Source: Paracoccaceae bacterium (GTDB lineage Bacteria; Pseudomonadota; Alphaproteobacteria; Rhodobacterales; Rhodobacteraceae). From it: a DNA stretch of 33,480 nt. Positions 17,915 through 26,478 of this stretch are shown piece by piece. Below the pieces are notes generated by a model, which saw nothing but the letters and a program-made list of their open reading frames with translations, did no database searches and was not told where the DNA came from. Positions within the stretch are counted from its first letter, which is position 1. Every line of letters starts with the position of its first letter. Position numbers and translations under genes: made by a program. The DNA is taken from assembly GCA_030148745.1 (NCBI GenBank), contig JASBSV010000056.1:1-33480 (forward strand), read 5' to 3'.

Positions 17915-18038
17915 CTGTGATCCTGCGAAAGATGATGCACGGGACTTAGCATAACACGAAAAGATAAGTTCTTTGAAATCATGCCAATTACATGTATAAA
18001 GGACCGTTAATTGCTAAAACAGCAGGAATAAGTATCAA
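17915..18038. promoter_or_regulatory. Divergent putA/putR promoter region
   Basis: This AT-rich 124-bp gap has a good plus-strand promoter for the Lrp-type gene: TTGAAA at 17973-17978, a 16-bp spacer, and TATAAA at 17995-18000. An 8-bp perfect palindrome TACATGTA (17989-17996) overlaps the spacer and -10, and could be part of a regulator site. For putA on the minus strand a TATGCT-like -10 near 17947-17952 is possible, with a poor -35. Lrp-type regulators usually bind such shared regions and respond to the amino acid, here proline by inference. Confidence 0.5.
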
Positions 18039-18503
18039 ATGGAATCATCTGACAGGAAAATCGACGTCTTTGATTCTAAGATACTTGAGATCCTTTCCAC
18101 CGACGGCCGGATTTCGATTACGGATCTTGCCGCGCGGGTCGGTTTATCAAAAAGCCCCTGTCAGGTACGGGTGCGGCGGCTTCAGGATGACGGGTTTATC
18201 CGCGGCTTTCGCGCGGTTCTTGATCCTGCCCGTCTGGGCCGTGATCATGTTGCTTTTGTCGAGGTAAAGCTGACCGACACCACCGAAGCGGCCCTGAACG
18301 CCTTCAATACCGAGGTGCGCAAAGTTTCCGAGATCGAACAATGCCACATGATCGCCGGCGCCTTTGACTATCTTCTGAAGGTCCGAAGTCAGGATATCCA
18401 TGATTACCGGCGCGTTCTGGGCGAAACGATCTCATCACTGCCGTATGTCGGCAGCACCTCGACCCATGTGTCGATGCAGGCGGTCAAGGATCAGGCGTTT
18501 TGA
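18039..18503 (+). CDS. putR: Lrp/AsnC-family transcriptional regulator, probable proline-responsive PutR
   Basis: A 154-residue protein with the two-part Lrp layout. An N-terminal helix-turn-helix spans about residues 9-60 (DSKILEILSTDGRISITDL, VGLSKSPCQVRVRRLQDDG). A C-terminal RAM/ligand-binding domain follows (FVEVKLTDTTEAAL, VSEIEQCHMIAGAFDYLLKV). AGGAA lies about ten bases before the ATG at 18039. It is transcribed away from putA across a shared promoter region, the standard arrangement of PutR activators in Alphaproteobacteria. From that context it most likely activates putA in the presence of proline. Its stop is only 6 bp from the convergent iolB stop. Confidence 0.88.
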   Translation: MESSDRKIDVFDSKILEILSTDGRISITDLAARVGLSKSPCQVRVRRLQDDGFIRGFRAVLDPARLGRDHVAFVEVKLTDTTEAALNAFNTEVRKVSEIEQCHMIAGAFDYLLKVRSQDIHDYRRVLGETISSLPYVGSTSTHVSMQAVKDQAF

Positions 18504-18509
18504 TAGGGA

Positions 18510-19319
18510 TTAGTCTCTGTCCCGCTCGAAAATCCAGTTGTGATCGGGGTGGTTCCTGAACCGCCATTTGCGCAGCGGCCCGGCCATGACGTTCAGATAA
18601 TACATCTCATATCCATAGGGAGCGCCGCAGGGGTGATGCCCGCGCGGCACCAAGACCACATCATGGTTTGAAACGGACATGGTTTCATCCAGCGATCCAT
18701 CTTCGGTCCAGACCCGTTGATGCCCGTAGCCCTGCGTGGGGTTCAGGCGGTGGTAATAGGTTTCCTCCAGATAGGTCATGTTGGGATAATCATCCTCATC
18801 ATGCCGGTGCGGCGGATAAGATGACCAATGCCCGGCGGGGGTAAACACTTCGGTTACCAGAAGGCTGTCGGCGACGTCACGCTCTTCCATCGCGATATTG
18901 TTGATCAAACGCTTGTTGTTGCCTTTCCCGCGCTCCTGAAGGGAAATACCGGCCGGGCCGATGATCTGGGCCTCGTGACCGCCATGGCCCGGCGCGGAAC
19001 AAACGGCAAGCGTGCAATCGGTGGCCGCCCGGGCCGACCACTGCGCGCCGTTCGGCAGATAGACGCAATGCGGTGGGGTTTTTTCGAAAACATCCATCCG
19101 ATCGCCGATCACGCCAAAATCTCGCCCGGCGCCCTCAATCTCGGCCTTGCCTTCGACAAGAACCAGGATCACCTCGCGTTCGTCCGTCGATTCAGAGACT
19201 GTTTCGCCATTTTTCAGCCGATAAAGCGAGAATCCGACATAGCCCCAGCCGGCGCTTTGCGGTGTGATGTCATGAATTTTTCCCGTCGTCGCGATGGGTT
19301 TGCGTAGCAGATCGGCCAA
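18510..19319 (-). CDS. iolB: 5-deoxy-glucuronate isomerase
   Basis: A 269-residue cupin-type enzyme starting MADLLRKPIATTGKIHDITP. It converts 5-deoxy-D-glucuronate to 2-deoxy-5-keto-D-gluconate in the inositol pathway, in the cytoplasm. The metal-site motif is seen in YPPHRHDEDDYPNMTYLEETYYHRL (His, His, Glu), with a further block DVVLVPRGHHPCGAPYGYEMYYLNVMAG. Length matches the family. It is the last gene of the iol operon, starting 17 bp after iolE. The convergent putR gene ends 6 bp beyond its stop, leaving no room for a classical terminator between them. Confidence 0.95.
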   Translation of the reverse strand: MADLLRKPIATTGKIHDITPQSAGWGYVGFSLYRLKNGETVSESTDEREVILVLVEGKAEIEGAGRDFGVIGDRMDVFEKTPPHCVYLPNGAQWSARAATDCTLAVCSAPGHGGHEAQIIGPAGISLQERGKGNNKRLINNIAMEERDVADSLLVTEVFTPAGHWSSYPPHRHDEDDYPNMTYLEETYYHRLNPTQGYGHQRVWTEDGSLDETMSVSNHDVVLVPRGHHPCGAPYGYEMYYLNVMAGPLRKWRFRNHPDHNWIFERDRD

Positions 19320-19336
19320 TTTATCGCCCCTTGGTT

Positions 19337-20251
19337 TTACGTGCCGCCGCCACTGGAATATCTCAACCCGGCTTTGGCTGCCATCTTCTTAAGACTGTCC
19401 AGACCCAGCGACTGATATTCAAAGGGGTTTCTCTGATCGGGGTCCTGCTCGGCCTCGATGACAAGCCAGCCATCGTATCCGGCCTTTGCTGCGATCGCCA
19501 AACAAGGCTCAAACGCAACGGCACCCTGCGGATCGCCCGGCACGGTGAAAACCCCGCGCCGCACCGCCTCAAGAAACGACAATCCCTGATCGCGCACCTG
19601 ACGCATCAAATCGGGGCGCACGTTCTTGGCATGAAAATGCGACAGCCTGTCTTTGTGCCGCTCCAGCACGACCTCAGGATCGCCGCCGCCGAAATAACAG
19701 TGGCCGGTATCGAACAAAAGGCGCGTATAGGGCCCGGTCACCGCCATGAAGCGGTCAATCTCGTCCGGGGTCTCGACAATGGTGCCCATATGGTGGTGAT
19801 AGACAAGGGTCAGACCCTGCGCCGCTGTGAAGGCCGCGATCTCTTCCACCTTGGCGCCAAATTCGGCCCAATCGGCGTCGGGCAACACCGGCCGCGCGCT
19901 TAAGGGTTTCCCATCGTCGCCATGTATCGCGTTAGAGGTCTCGCAGGCGATGCAAACCTCGCAGCCCATCGCCTTGAGCCGGTCAAGATGCGGCTGAAGC
20001 GCCTCTTTCTCATCCGCAACCGGCCGTGTCAAAAGGTTCAGCGAATACCAGGCCGAGATAAACCGAAGCCCATGCGGCGCAAGCGTCTGTTTCAGCTCGC
20101 CCGCGTCCCAGGGAAATTTATGCCCGTTCTCAATTCCGTCAAACCCGATCTGCGCGGCCTCTTTGAGGCACTGTTCCAGCGGAATATGCGCACCCAGCGT
20201 CTGATCGTCGTCATTTGACCACGCGATCGGATTGGTCCCAAAAAGGGTCAT
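19337..20251 (-). CDS. iolE: Myo-inosose-2 dehydratase
   Basis: A 304-residue TIM-barrel protein of the xylose isomerase-like family, starting [20 protein letters not shown], typical of IolE. It dehydrates 2-keto-myo-inositol to the trione (3D-(3,5/4)-trihydroxycyclohexane-1,2-dione). Visible active-site strands include [41 protein letters not shown] and [11 protein letters not shown]. Its ATG overlaps the stop of iolD by 4 bp (ATGA at 20251-20248), so translation is likely coupled. The length is typical. Confidence 0.95.
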   Translation of the reverse strand: MTLFGTNPIAWSNDDDQTLGAHIPLEQCLKEAAQIGFDGIENGHKFPWDAGELKQTLAPHGLRFISAWYSLNLLTRPVADEKEALQPHLDRLKAMGCEVCIACETSNAIHGDDGKPLSARPVLPDADWAEFGAKVEEIAAFTAAQGLTLVYHHHMGTIVETPDEIDRFMAVTGPYTRLLFDTGHCYFGGGDPEVVLERHKDRLSHFHAKNVRPDLMRQVRDQGLSFLEAVRRGVFTVPGDPQGAVAFEPCLAIAAKAGYDGWLVIEAEQDPDQRNPFEYQSLGLDSLKKMAAKAGLRYSSGGGT

Positions 20252-22077
20252 CTCTCATTCCTTTTCGCAAGCGCCTCTTCATATTCCGCGCGCGCCTGCC
20301 GGACAGTTTCACGTTCCGACACTTCGGGCACTGCAACCTGCCACCAATGGCCCCCATCGGGGGTGACGGGATATGGATCGGTGTCAATCACAACCACAAA
20401 TGGTCCCTTTGCCTCTTTAGAACGCTTCAGCGCCGCCTCAAGTTCCGCGATTGAGCCGGCCTTGACCGCCTCAGCCCCCATCGAGGCGGCATGCGCAACA
20501 AAATCGATCTGCGAGGGGTTCACATGATGCGCCGTATCCAGAAGGTTGTTGAATTCTGCCCCCCCGGTGGCCACCTGCAACCGGTTGATGCAGCCAAAGC
20601 CGCGGTTGTCGGTTATGATCATGGTGAATTTGATGCCCATCGTAACAGCAGTCGCCAGTTCCGAGTTCATCATCATATAGCTGCCATCGCCGATCATGCA
20701 CAAAACGTCACGATCAGGCTGGGCCATTTTGATACCCATCGCGCCGGCAATCTCATAGCCCATGCAGGAAAACCCGTATTCCATATGATACGCGCCCGGA
20801 CGCGGTGCCTTCCACAGCTTGTGCAACTCGCCCGGCATCGTCCCGGCGGCGCACATCACCACGGTGTCGGGGCCGGCAAAACGCTGCGCGGCGCCAATCA
20901 CCTGTTGATCGGTCGGCAGGGCGTTGCCCTCTTCGGGGGCTTCGGTCAAAGGATCGACCGCCGCGAACCAATCCGATTTCAGCTTGTGATCGGGCGCCTT
21001 TGCCTTGAAGTCGCCCAAAGCCCCGCTCAGCGCTTCAAGCCCGCGGTGCGCATCGCTCAAAAGCGCCGTCGCCCCGTGCTTCATCGCATCATAAGCCGCC
21101 ACATTCAGCGAAATCAGCTTGCGTTCGGGGTTTTTGAAAAGGTCCCAACTTCCGGTTGTGAAATCCTGAAACCGGGTGCCAACACCCAACACGACATCGG
21201 CCACCTCGCAAATTCTGTTGGCGCTGGAGGTGCCCGTCACGCCAACAGGCCCGAAATTCAGCGGGTGATCCCACGGCAGGGCCGATTTGCCGGCCTGCGT
21301 CTCGACCACAGGTATCTGATGCGCCTCAGCAAAGCCCAACAGGGTCTCTGTTGCACCTGAATAATGAACTCCGCCGCCGGCAAGGATCACCGGCGCCGAT
21401 GCGGCGCCAAGCGCCCGCGCCGCCGCTTCCAGCTCACCCTGATCGGGCCCGATCCGGCGTTGATGCCAGACGCGGGGCTCAAAAAACGCCTCGGGCCAGT
21501 CATAGCCTTCGGCCTGGACATCCTGACAAAAGGCAAGCGTCACCGGCCCGCAAGCGGCCGGGTCGGTCATGACCGACATCGCGCGCGGGAGCGCGGTCAA
21601 CAAATGCTCGGGCCGCGAGATCCGGTCGAAATACCGGCTTACCGGGCGAAAACAATCATTGGCGCTGACCGTCCCGTCGCCAAAATCTTCGACCTGCTGC
21701 AACACCGGATCGGGCCCGCGCGTGGCAAAGACATCGCCCGGAATGAAAAGAACCGGCAAGCGGTTCACATGGGCCAGCGCGGCCGCCGTCACCATATTGG
21801 TCGCCCCCGGCCCGATCGAAGATGTCACCGCCATCGCCCGCCGCCTGCCCAGCTGTTTGGCATAAGCGATGGCCGCATGGGCCATGCTTTGCTCATTATG
21901 GCCGCGATAGGTGGGAAGGGCGTCGCGTGCGCCATAAAGCGCCTCGCCCAGACCGGCAACATTGCCATGGCCAAAGATCGCCCAGACCCCGGCCAGAAAT
22001 ATGTCTCCATCCTCATTCTTCTGTGCGGCCAGATAACGAACCATCGCCTGAGCGGCGGTCAACCGGATCGTCTTCAT
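20248..22077 (-). CDS. iolD: 3D-(3,5/4)-trihydroxycyclohexane-1,2-dione hydrolase
   Basis: A 609-residue thiamine-diphosphate enzyme starting [19 protein letters not shown]. It opens the ring of the trione to give 5-deoxy-D-glucuronate. The ThDP-activating glutamate is E62 in [13 protein letters not shown], and the diphosphate/Mg site is [16 protein letters not shown] (GDG at 463-465) followed by [14 protein letters not shown]. The central domain carries [11 protein letters not shown]. The start overlaps the stop of the DUF2090 gene by 4 bp (ATGA), and its own stop overlaps iolE in the same way. Confidence 0.97.
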   Translation of the reverse strand: MKTIRLTAAQAMVRYLAAQKNEDGDIFLAGVWAIFGHGNVAGLGEALYGARDALPTYRGHNEQSMAHAAIAYAKQLGRRRAMAVTSSIGPGATNMVTAAALAHVNRLPVLFIPGDVFATRGPDPVLQQVEDFGDGTVSANDCFRPVSRYFDRISRPEHLLTALPRAMSVMTDPAACGPVTLAFCQDVQAEGYDWPEAFFEPRVWHQRRIGPDQGELEAAARALGAASAPVILAGGGVHYSGATETLLGFAEAHQIPVVETQAGKSALPWDHPLNFGPVGVTGTSSANRICEVADVVLGVGTRFQDFTTGSWDLFKNPERKLISLNVAAYDAMKHGATALLSDAHRGLEALSGALGDFKAKAPDHKLKSDWFAAVDPLTEAPEEGNALPTDQQVIGAAQRFAGPDTVVMCAAGTMPGELHKLWKAPRPGAYHMEYGFSCMGYEIAGAMGIKMAQPDRDVLCMIGDGSYMMMNSELATAVTMGIKFTMIITDNRGFGCINRLQVATGGAEFNNLLDTAHHVNPSQIDFVAHAASMGAEAVKAGSIAELEAALKRSKEAKGPFVVVIDTDPYPVTPDGGHWWQVAVPEVSERETVRQARAEYEEALAKRNER

Positions 22078-22967
22078 GAGGGTTCTCCTTTGCTAAATAC
22101 TCGGGCGCTGTCCCAGACGTCACACAGACGATCGAAGTTACGCGCCATCGTGGCCACCGCGCTATCGTCATCGACCTCTTGCAGCATCCACCGGCGCGCG
22201 GTGTCCGCGAAAATTGTCCGACCGACGGCAAATCCTTTGACCAGCGGGTGTTTCGCCGCCAACGCAAAACTATCGCACAGATCCTCCGCCGGCGCATCCA
22301 GCCCCAAAACCACGATCCCGCGCGTGTTCGGATCGTTTTTTTCGATCGCTTCGCAGGCCGCGCGCCATGCCGCATCGGTTCTGAAGGGTTCCAGCTTCCA
22401 CCAGTCGGGAAAGACGCCCAGATCATAAAAGCGCTGGATAATCCGGGGCGTTGTCGTCTCATCCACAGGTCCCACTTTCGACGGAATAACCTCCAGCAGA
22501 AATTCCAGGCCATGCCGCCGGGTCGCCAGAAAAAGATCGGTGACCGTCTGCTCCTGCTGCGCCTTCATCTGCGCGGGATCCTGTGGGTGATAAAAGCACA
22601 AAAGCTTCACCACATGGCTTTTGGGCCAGGCGGCCAGACCTTCGAAATCGCTGCCCGCTTCAGGCTCCAGCGTCAGGGGGCGCGATCCCGGCCATTCCAG
22701 CGGCCGCCCGATCCACAGATCCCCGCCCGTGGCCTGTTTCAGGGCATCACCGCCCAGCCGCCCATCACACAGGATGCCGTAACCGGGCCGGCCATCCGCC
22801 ACCTTTTTTGCCGCCCGCAGGCAAAGCGCCTTGAAGGCGCCGATTTTCCGGGGGCTCGCGCCCTCCATCTGTTCGAACTGAAGCCGGTGATCAAAGGCAA
22901 AAACCCGCATCCGCGGCCAGTCGCCCGCGCGGGATGCACACCATTGTTCCTGAACCTTGGTCATCAT
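22074..22967 (-). CDS. DUF2090 protein: IolC C-terminal-type aldolase domain without the kinase half
   Basis: A 297-residue protein starting MMTKVQEQWCASRAGDW. From about residue 18 it matches the DUF2090 region that in many proteobacteria is the C-terminal half of a ~640-residue IolC (5-dehydro-2-deoxygluconokinase). Key pieces are MRVFAFDHRLQ (D26), VVKLLCFYHPQDP (K121), LEFLLEVIPSK (E159) and DWWKLEPFRTD (K191). The pattern is like class I LacD-type aldolases, so it probably cleaves 2-deoxy-5-keto-gluconate 6-phosphate to dihydroxyacetone phosphate and malonate semialdehyde, with K191 a candidate Schiff-base lysine; this is inference. The PfkB-type kinase domain that should precede it is absent: iolG ends 11 bp upstream. 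The kinase may be encoded elsewhere. Confidence 0.85.
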   Translation of the reverse strand: MMTKVQEQWCASRAGDWPRMRVFAFDHRLQFEQMEGASPRKIGAFKALCLRAAKKVADGRPGYGILCDGRLGGDALKQATGGDLWIGRPLEWPGSRPLTLEPEAGSDFEGLAAWPKSHVVKLLCFYHPQDPAQMKAQQEQTVTDLFLATRRHGLEFLLEVIPSKVGPVDETTTPRIIQRFYDLGVFPDWWKLEPFRTDAAWRAACEAIEKNDPNTRGIVVLGLDAPAEDLCDSFALAAKHPLVKGFAVGRTIFADTARRWMLQEVDDDSAVATMARNFDRLCDVWDSARVFSKGEPS

Positions 22968-22978
22968 CGCCGCCTGTC

Positions 22979-23983
22979 TCAGTCCAGAAATTCGGACATA
23001 TTCACAACGCGTTCGTCCCCGATCGATGCCAGCGCCGCCTCGGCCAGCGCAAGTGCCATCAATCCGTCGTGCCCGGTTGTCGGCATTGGCCCCCCGCTTT
23101 GAACCGCCTCTATGAACGCCGCGATTTCAGCGGCATAAGCCGCTTTATAGCGGGTCATGAAGAAATTCAGGAGCGGCGGGCGATGATATCCGGCGCTGCC
23201 CGCGATCTCGATATTGGCTTCATGCGTATTGCGCGCCGCCGCGCTGCCGTCCGAGCCGTGGACCTCGATACGCTGGTCATAACCATAGCTGGCCCTGCGC
23301 GAATTGGTGATTGTGCATTGCTTGCCGCTCGGGGTTCGCAGGACGATGTTCACACTGTCGAAATCGCCTAGTTTGCCGATATTGGGGTCAACAAGGACGC
23401 TGCCCGCCGCCATGACCGTCTGAACCTCTTCGCCCAGCATCCAGCGGGCGACGTCAAAGTCGTGGATGGTCATATCGCGCAAAATCCCGCCCGAGCTTTT
23501 GATGTAGTCATAAGGCGGAGGGCCGGGATCGCGGCTGGTGATCGTGACCATTTCCACGGCGCCGATGCGGCCCTGATCGATTGCGGCCCTCAGCGCATTG
23601 AAGTCAGGGTCAAAGCGCCGGTTGAACCCCACCATCAGTTTGCCATCGGTTTCTTTCACAACGCCAAGGCAGGTTTTGACCCGCTCAAGGCTCAGATCCA
23701 CCGGCTTTTCGCAGAAAACGGCCTTGCCGGCGCGGCAGAACCGCTCGATCAGATCGGCATGTGTGTTGGTGGGGGTGCAGATGATGACCGCTTCGATATC
23801 ATCGGCGGCCTCGATCTCGTCTATGCTGCGGATGTCGCTGCCATAGGCATCGGACAGGCGTTGCGCCGCAGCGGCGATCGGGTCGGCCACCGCCGCCAGA
23901 CGTGCGCCCGGGGTGGCCGCTATGACCTCGGCGTGCACCTGACCGATGCGTCCGGCGCCCAGCACGGCAAAGCTCATCTCCAT
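22979..23983 (-). CDS. iolG: Inositol 2-dehydrogenase
   Basis: A 334-residue GFO/IDH/MocA-family oxidoreductase. It oxidises myo-inositol to 2-keto-myo-inositol with NAD+. The N-terminal Rossmann fold is FAVLGAGRIGQVHAEVI. The catalytic lysine is K93 in FCEKPVDLSLE, and the Asp/His pair is D170 and H174 in GGILRDMTIHDFDVARW, matching the well-known IolG active site. The ATG at 23983 has a GGGGGGTGG sequence just upstream; a second ATG two codons later is possible. It is the first gene of the iol operon and follows a 127-bp gap with a LacI-type operator. Confidence 0.95.
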   Translation of the reverse strand: MEMSFAVLGAGRIGQVHAEVIAATPGARLAAVADPIAAAAQRLSDAYGSDIRSIDEIEAADDIEAVIICTPTNTHADLIERFCRAGKAVFCEKPVDLSLERVKTCLGVVKETDGKLMVGFNRRFDPDFNALRAAIDQGRIGAVEMVTITSRDPGPPPYDYIKSSGGILRDMTIHDFDVARWMLGEEVQTVMAAGSVLVDPNIGKLGDFDSVNIVLRTPSGKQCTITNSRRASYGYDQRIEVHGSDGSAAARNTHEANIEIAGSAGYHRPPLLNFFMTRYKAAYAAEIAAFIEAVQSGGPMPTTGHDGLMALALAEAALASIGDERVVNMSEFLD

Positions 23984-24097
23984 TTAACCACCCCCCTGGC
24001 TTGCGAATGCGATTTCTACGCTGGGCCAAACCCGCCATCCGGTCAACGTCGGAGGGCGCCATTCACATCATTTCTGAGTTAATCGGATGAGTGTCGA
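23984..24097 (-). promoter_or_regulatory. Probable iol operon promoter region
   Basis: This gap between the regulator gene and iolG should hold the operon promoter, unless transcription comes only from the regulator. On the minus strand, TTGACC near 24044-24049 is a possible -35, but the -10 at the right distance is poor. The operator at 24098-24113 lies just upstream. No small gene is seen. Confidence 0.35.
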
Positions 24098-24113
24098 TGA
24101 TAGAAATCTATCA
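24098..24113. promoter_or_regulatory. LacI-type operator upstream of the iol operon
   Basis: TGATAGAAATCTATCA is a perfect inverted repeat with 7-bp arms and a 2-bp centre. It overlaps the stop codon of the LacI-family gene (TGA complement at 24111-24113) and lies about 115 bp before iolG. The same arms occur again in front of the regulator gene at 25160-25175, so the regulator most likely binds both. Confidence 0.75.
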
Positions 24114-25142
24114 AAACGACTCGGGCGTGAAAATCTGCGGCTCCAGAAAATGCTGTGCAGCGATCTGGCTTACCCCTGCGCGAACTGCGCTTGCCATAAG
24201 CTGTACAAGATCGCCGCAGACATCCGCCAGCGGCGTGGACATCACCATCGTGGCATAGCGGTCCGACAGGGCCGCGCGCGATTCGGGCGTCAGTTCGTTG
24301 ACGATAAGCGCGACTTCCCCCGATGCACGAACCTCGCGCAGCGCCGCGATTGCGCCCTCCATCCCGCCACCGGCGACATAAAGCCCGCCAAGATCGGGAT
24401 GGCGCGCCAAAAGGCTTAGCGTTGCCTCATAGGTCAGTTGCCGGGTCTCAAGATTGACCAGCGTATCGAGGATATCAAATTGCGGCGCATGTTCGCGGAA
24501 ATAACTGCGAAATCCTGTCTCTCTGAGCGCATGACCGTGCCAGCGGTGGCCGCCGACAAAGACCGCGATCTTGCTGCCTGGGCGGGCGGCTGTTGCTGTC
24601 ATCCACGCGGCAATCCGACCTGTTTTCAGGTTATTCAGACCCACATAACTATGCCTGACCCCGGCCGCGAAATCGTTCAGAAGGGCAAAGGTCGGGATCC
24701 CCGCCTCTTTCAGCTCCTGCACCGTTTCGGTGATCGTGTGATGATCGACCGAGGCCGCCGCGATAGCATCGACCTGGCCGCGCATCTGCAACATCAGCGC
24801 CTTGATATCGCCGGGTGATTGCGAGGGGGCAAACCGGATTATGGCCGAGCCGCGCACGGTGTCGAGCGCCCGCACGGCGGTCTCGATCTCTTCGGAAAGG
24901 GCGCGATAGAACGATTGTTTTTCCTTGTTCAGAACAAATCCTAACCGAACTGCAGGCGCATCGGCATTCAATCGCTGGCCGATCAGCCCCGCCGCGTGAT
25001 AACCGATCTTTTGTGCCGCGCGGTATACACGTTCAGCGGTCTCTGGCCTGACGCGGGTGCGCCCGCTGAGGACCCGGTCAACGGTTGCCACACCCACCTG
25101 TGCCTCTCGCGCGATATCGGAAAGTGTCGGGCGTTTTGCCAT
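24111..25142 (-). CDS. LacI-family transcriptional regulator, probable regulator of the iol operon
   Basis: A 343-residue protein. The N-terminal helix-turn-helix is LSDIAREAQVGVATVDRVLSGRTRVRPET, with the hinge-helix region near residue 50. The rest is a periplasmic-binding-protein-like ligand domain (RLGFVLNKEKQSFYRALSEEIE, DAIAAASVDHHTITETV, GGLYVAGGGMEGAIAAL). It is transcribed in the same direction as, and just before, the iol operon. Matching palindromes lie before its own start and at its stop codon. The likely reading is autoregulation plus control of iolG-B, with an inositol-pathway compound as inducer; the ligand is inferred. GGAG lies nine bases before the ATG. Confidence 0.9.
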   Translation of the reverse strand: MAKRPTLSDIAREAQVGVATVDRVLSGRTRVRPETAERVYRAAQKIGYHAAGLIGQRLNADAPAVRLGFVLNKEKQSFYRALSEEIETAVRALDTVRGSAIIRFAPSQSPGDIKALMLQMRGQVDAIAAASVDHHTITETVQELKEAGIPTFALLNDFAAGVRHSYVGLNNLKTGRIAAWMTATAARPGSKIAVFVGGHRWHGHALRETGFRSYFREHAPQFDILDTLVNLETRQLTYEATLSLLARHPDLGGLYVAGGGMEGAIAALREVRASGEVALIVNELTPESRAALSDRYATMVMSTPLADVCGDLVQLMASAVRAGVSQIAAQHFLEPQIFTPESF

Positions 25143-25157
25143 GCCATATCTCCGCCG

Positions 25158-25177
25158 GATGATAGAGTTCTATCATC
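25158..25177. promoter_or_regulatory. LacI-type operator upstream of the regulator gene
   Basis: GATGATAGAGTTCTATCATC is a perfect 20-bp inverted repeat with 9-bp arms around GT. Its inner 16 bases share both 7-bp arms with the operator at 24098-24113; only the two central bases differ. It sits 15 bp before the regulator's ATG and inside the 42-bp gap after the YcaQ-like gene, a position that would block transcription by repression. Confidence 0.8.
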
Positions 25178-25184
25178 TACACTA

Positions 25185-26405
25185 TCAGCCATCCATCGGC
25201 GGGCGAAGCCAATCCTTTTGAAAAGCGATTTCCGCGGCGCCGCTCAGGCGGGCGGTACGCTCAAGCGCGGCCATCAGCCGGGCCTGCCGCCCTTTTCCCA
25301 AGGCGATCCCGCGTTCGGGCCAAAAGGCACGCACGTGAAGTGTTTCGCTGTCGCGGCGCGATTTCATGTCGATACGCCCGATCATCCTTGTGCCTTCGAT
25401 CACGGGGAAAACGTAATATCCGTATTTCCGGCGCGCCTGAGGGACGAAAACCTCGATCCGATAGTCGAACCCAAAAAGGCGCAGGGCGCGCCTGCGGTCA
25501 CGTAGCGCTGGGTCAAAGGGGCTGAGGATACGGATGCGGGCGGGCGGCTCTGTCAGCTTATCCAGCTGGGCGGGCAGATCGGCCAGTGCAAATGACGCGC
25601 GCGGCGGTGATCCATTCGCCATCCCGACCTCGACCTCTTCAATCTGCCCGGCGGCAAGGGCGCGGGCACACCACCGGGAAGCCTCTGCCGGGGTCACAAG
25701 GTCCCAAAAGGCGGCGATTTCGCCGGCGGTGCCAAAGCCAAGCCGCTCCAGCGCCGCGCGGCAGGCCCAATCTATTGTCTGATCTTCGCCGAACCGGGTG
25801 GCAAGCGTCGCGGCGGGAATGACATTTTCCGTCAGATCGTACACCTTGCGAAACCCCTCGCGCCGGGTCACCGCGATCTGGCCCGTGCGCCAAAGGTATT
25901 CAAGCGCGGTTTTTGAGGGGTGCCAGTCCCACCATCCGCCCTTGCTGCGTTTTTCATCCTTGCCCACGTCGGCCGAGCAGCAGGGCCCATGTTTTGCGAT
26001 TTGGGCAAGAACAGTATCGAATTTCTCTTCGAACCCATGTCTTTGCCAGTTCTTCCAGCGCTGCCGAAGCCGCTCGGCGTCGCGGCGAAACCTCAGGCGC
26101 CAATGCGGAAAAAACTCCATCGGAATGATCGAGGCATCGTGCGTCCAGTGTTCGAAAACCTGCCGATCGCGTTCCAGCAGCGGGGCTAGATTCGCGCTGC
26201 GATATCTTTGCCGGCGGCTGGACAGGATCATGTGGTGGGCGCGTTCCACGGTGTTGATGCTGTCGATCTGAACAAAGCCGAGGGCGCGGATAACACCGGC
26301 AAGATCGGCGCCCCTGGCCGGGCCGCCGGTGTTTGTTGCAAGGCCGTGGCGGTCAAGAAACAGCAGCCGGGCCTGATCGTTTGGGATCCTGAAACGCGCG
26401 GTCAT
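25185..26405 (-). CDS. Winged-helix DNA glycosylase, YcaQ-like (HTH_42 family)
   Basis: A 406-residue protein starting MTARFRIPNDQARLLFLDRH. The family signature is seen in RALGFVQIDSINTVERAHHMILSSR, LAPLLERDRQVFEHWTHDASIIP and the C-terminal LSPFDPALRDRRRALRLFGFDYRIE. The Q46-I-D48 triplet is the Q-x-D motif associated with the YcaQ branch, as opposed to the Q-x-Q of AlkZ-type proteins. YcaQ and AlkZ relatives excise bulky alkylated bases or unhook interstrand crosslinks. It is flanked by unrelated metabolic genes: gcvP ends 73 bp upstream and the LacI regulator starts 42 bp downstream. Its substrate is unknown. Confidence 0.88.
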   Translation of the reverse strand: MTARFRIPNDQARLLFLDRHGLATNTGGPARGADLAGVIRALGFVQIDSINTVERAHHMILSSRRQRYRSANLAPLLERDRQVFEHWTHDASIIPMEFFPHWRLRFRRDAERLRQRWKNWQRHGFEEKFDTVLAQIAKHGPCCSADVGKDEKRSKGGWWDWHPSKTALEYLWRTGQIAVTRREGFRKVYDLTENVIPAATLATRFGEDQTIDWACRAALERLGFGTAGEIAAFWDLVTPAEASRWCARALAAGQIEEVEVGMANGSPPRASFALADLPAQLDKLTEPPARIRILSPFDPALRDRRRALRLFGFDYRIEVFVPQARRKYGYYVFPVIEGTRMIGRIDMKSRRDSETLHVRAFWPERGIALGKGRQARLMAALERTARLSGAAEIAFQKDWLRPPMDG

Positions 26406-26428
26406 AGGATCCCGCTAGCAGAACATGT

Positions 26429-26471
26429 GACCCTGATCATGCTGAAAAGCGGTTTTCGCAGGATCAGGGTC
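26429..26471. terminator. Long inverted repeat after gcvP: possible terminator or dispersed palindromic repeat
   Basis: GACCCTGATC (26429-26438) and GATCAGGGTC (26462-26471) are perfect 10-bp inverted arms. The inner segment can extend the stem (CTGAAAA with TTTTCGCAG around GCGG). The structure lies in the 73-bp gap between gcvP and the YcaQ-like gene, where the gcv transcript should end. There is no T-tract after the stem on either strand, so it may act through RNA stability or be a member of a repeat family rather than a classical terminator. Confidence 0.55.
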
Positions 26472-26478
26472 TCTGGCA

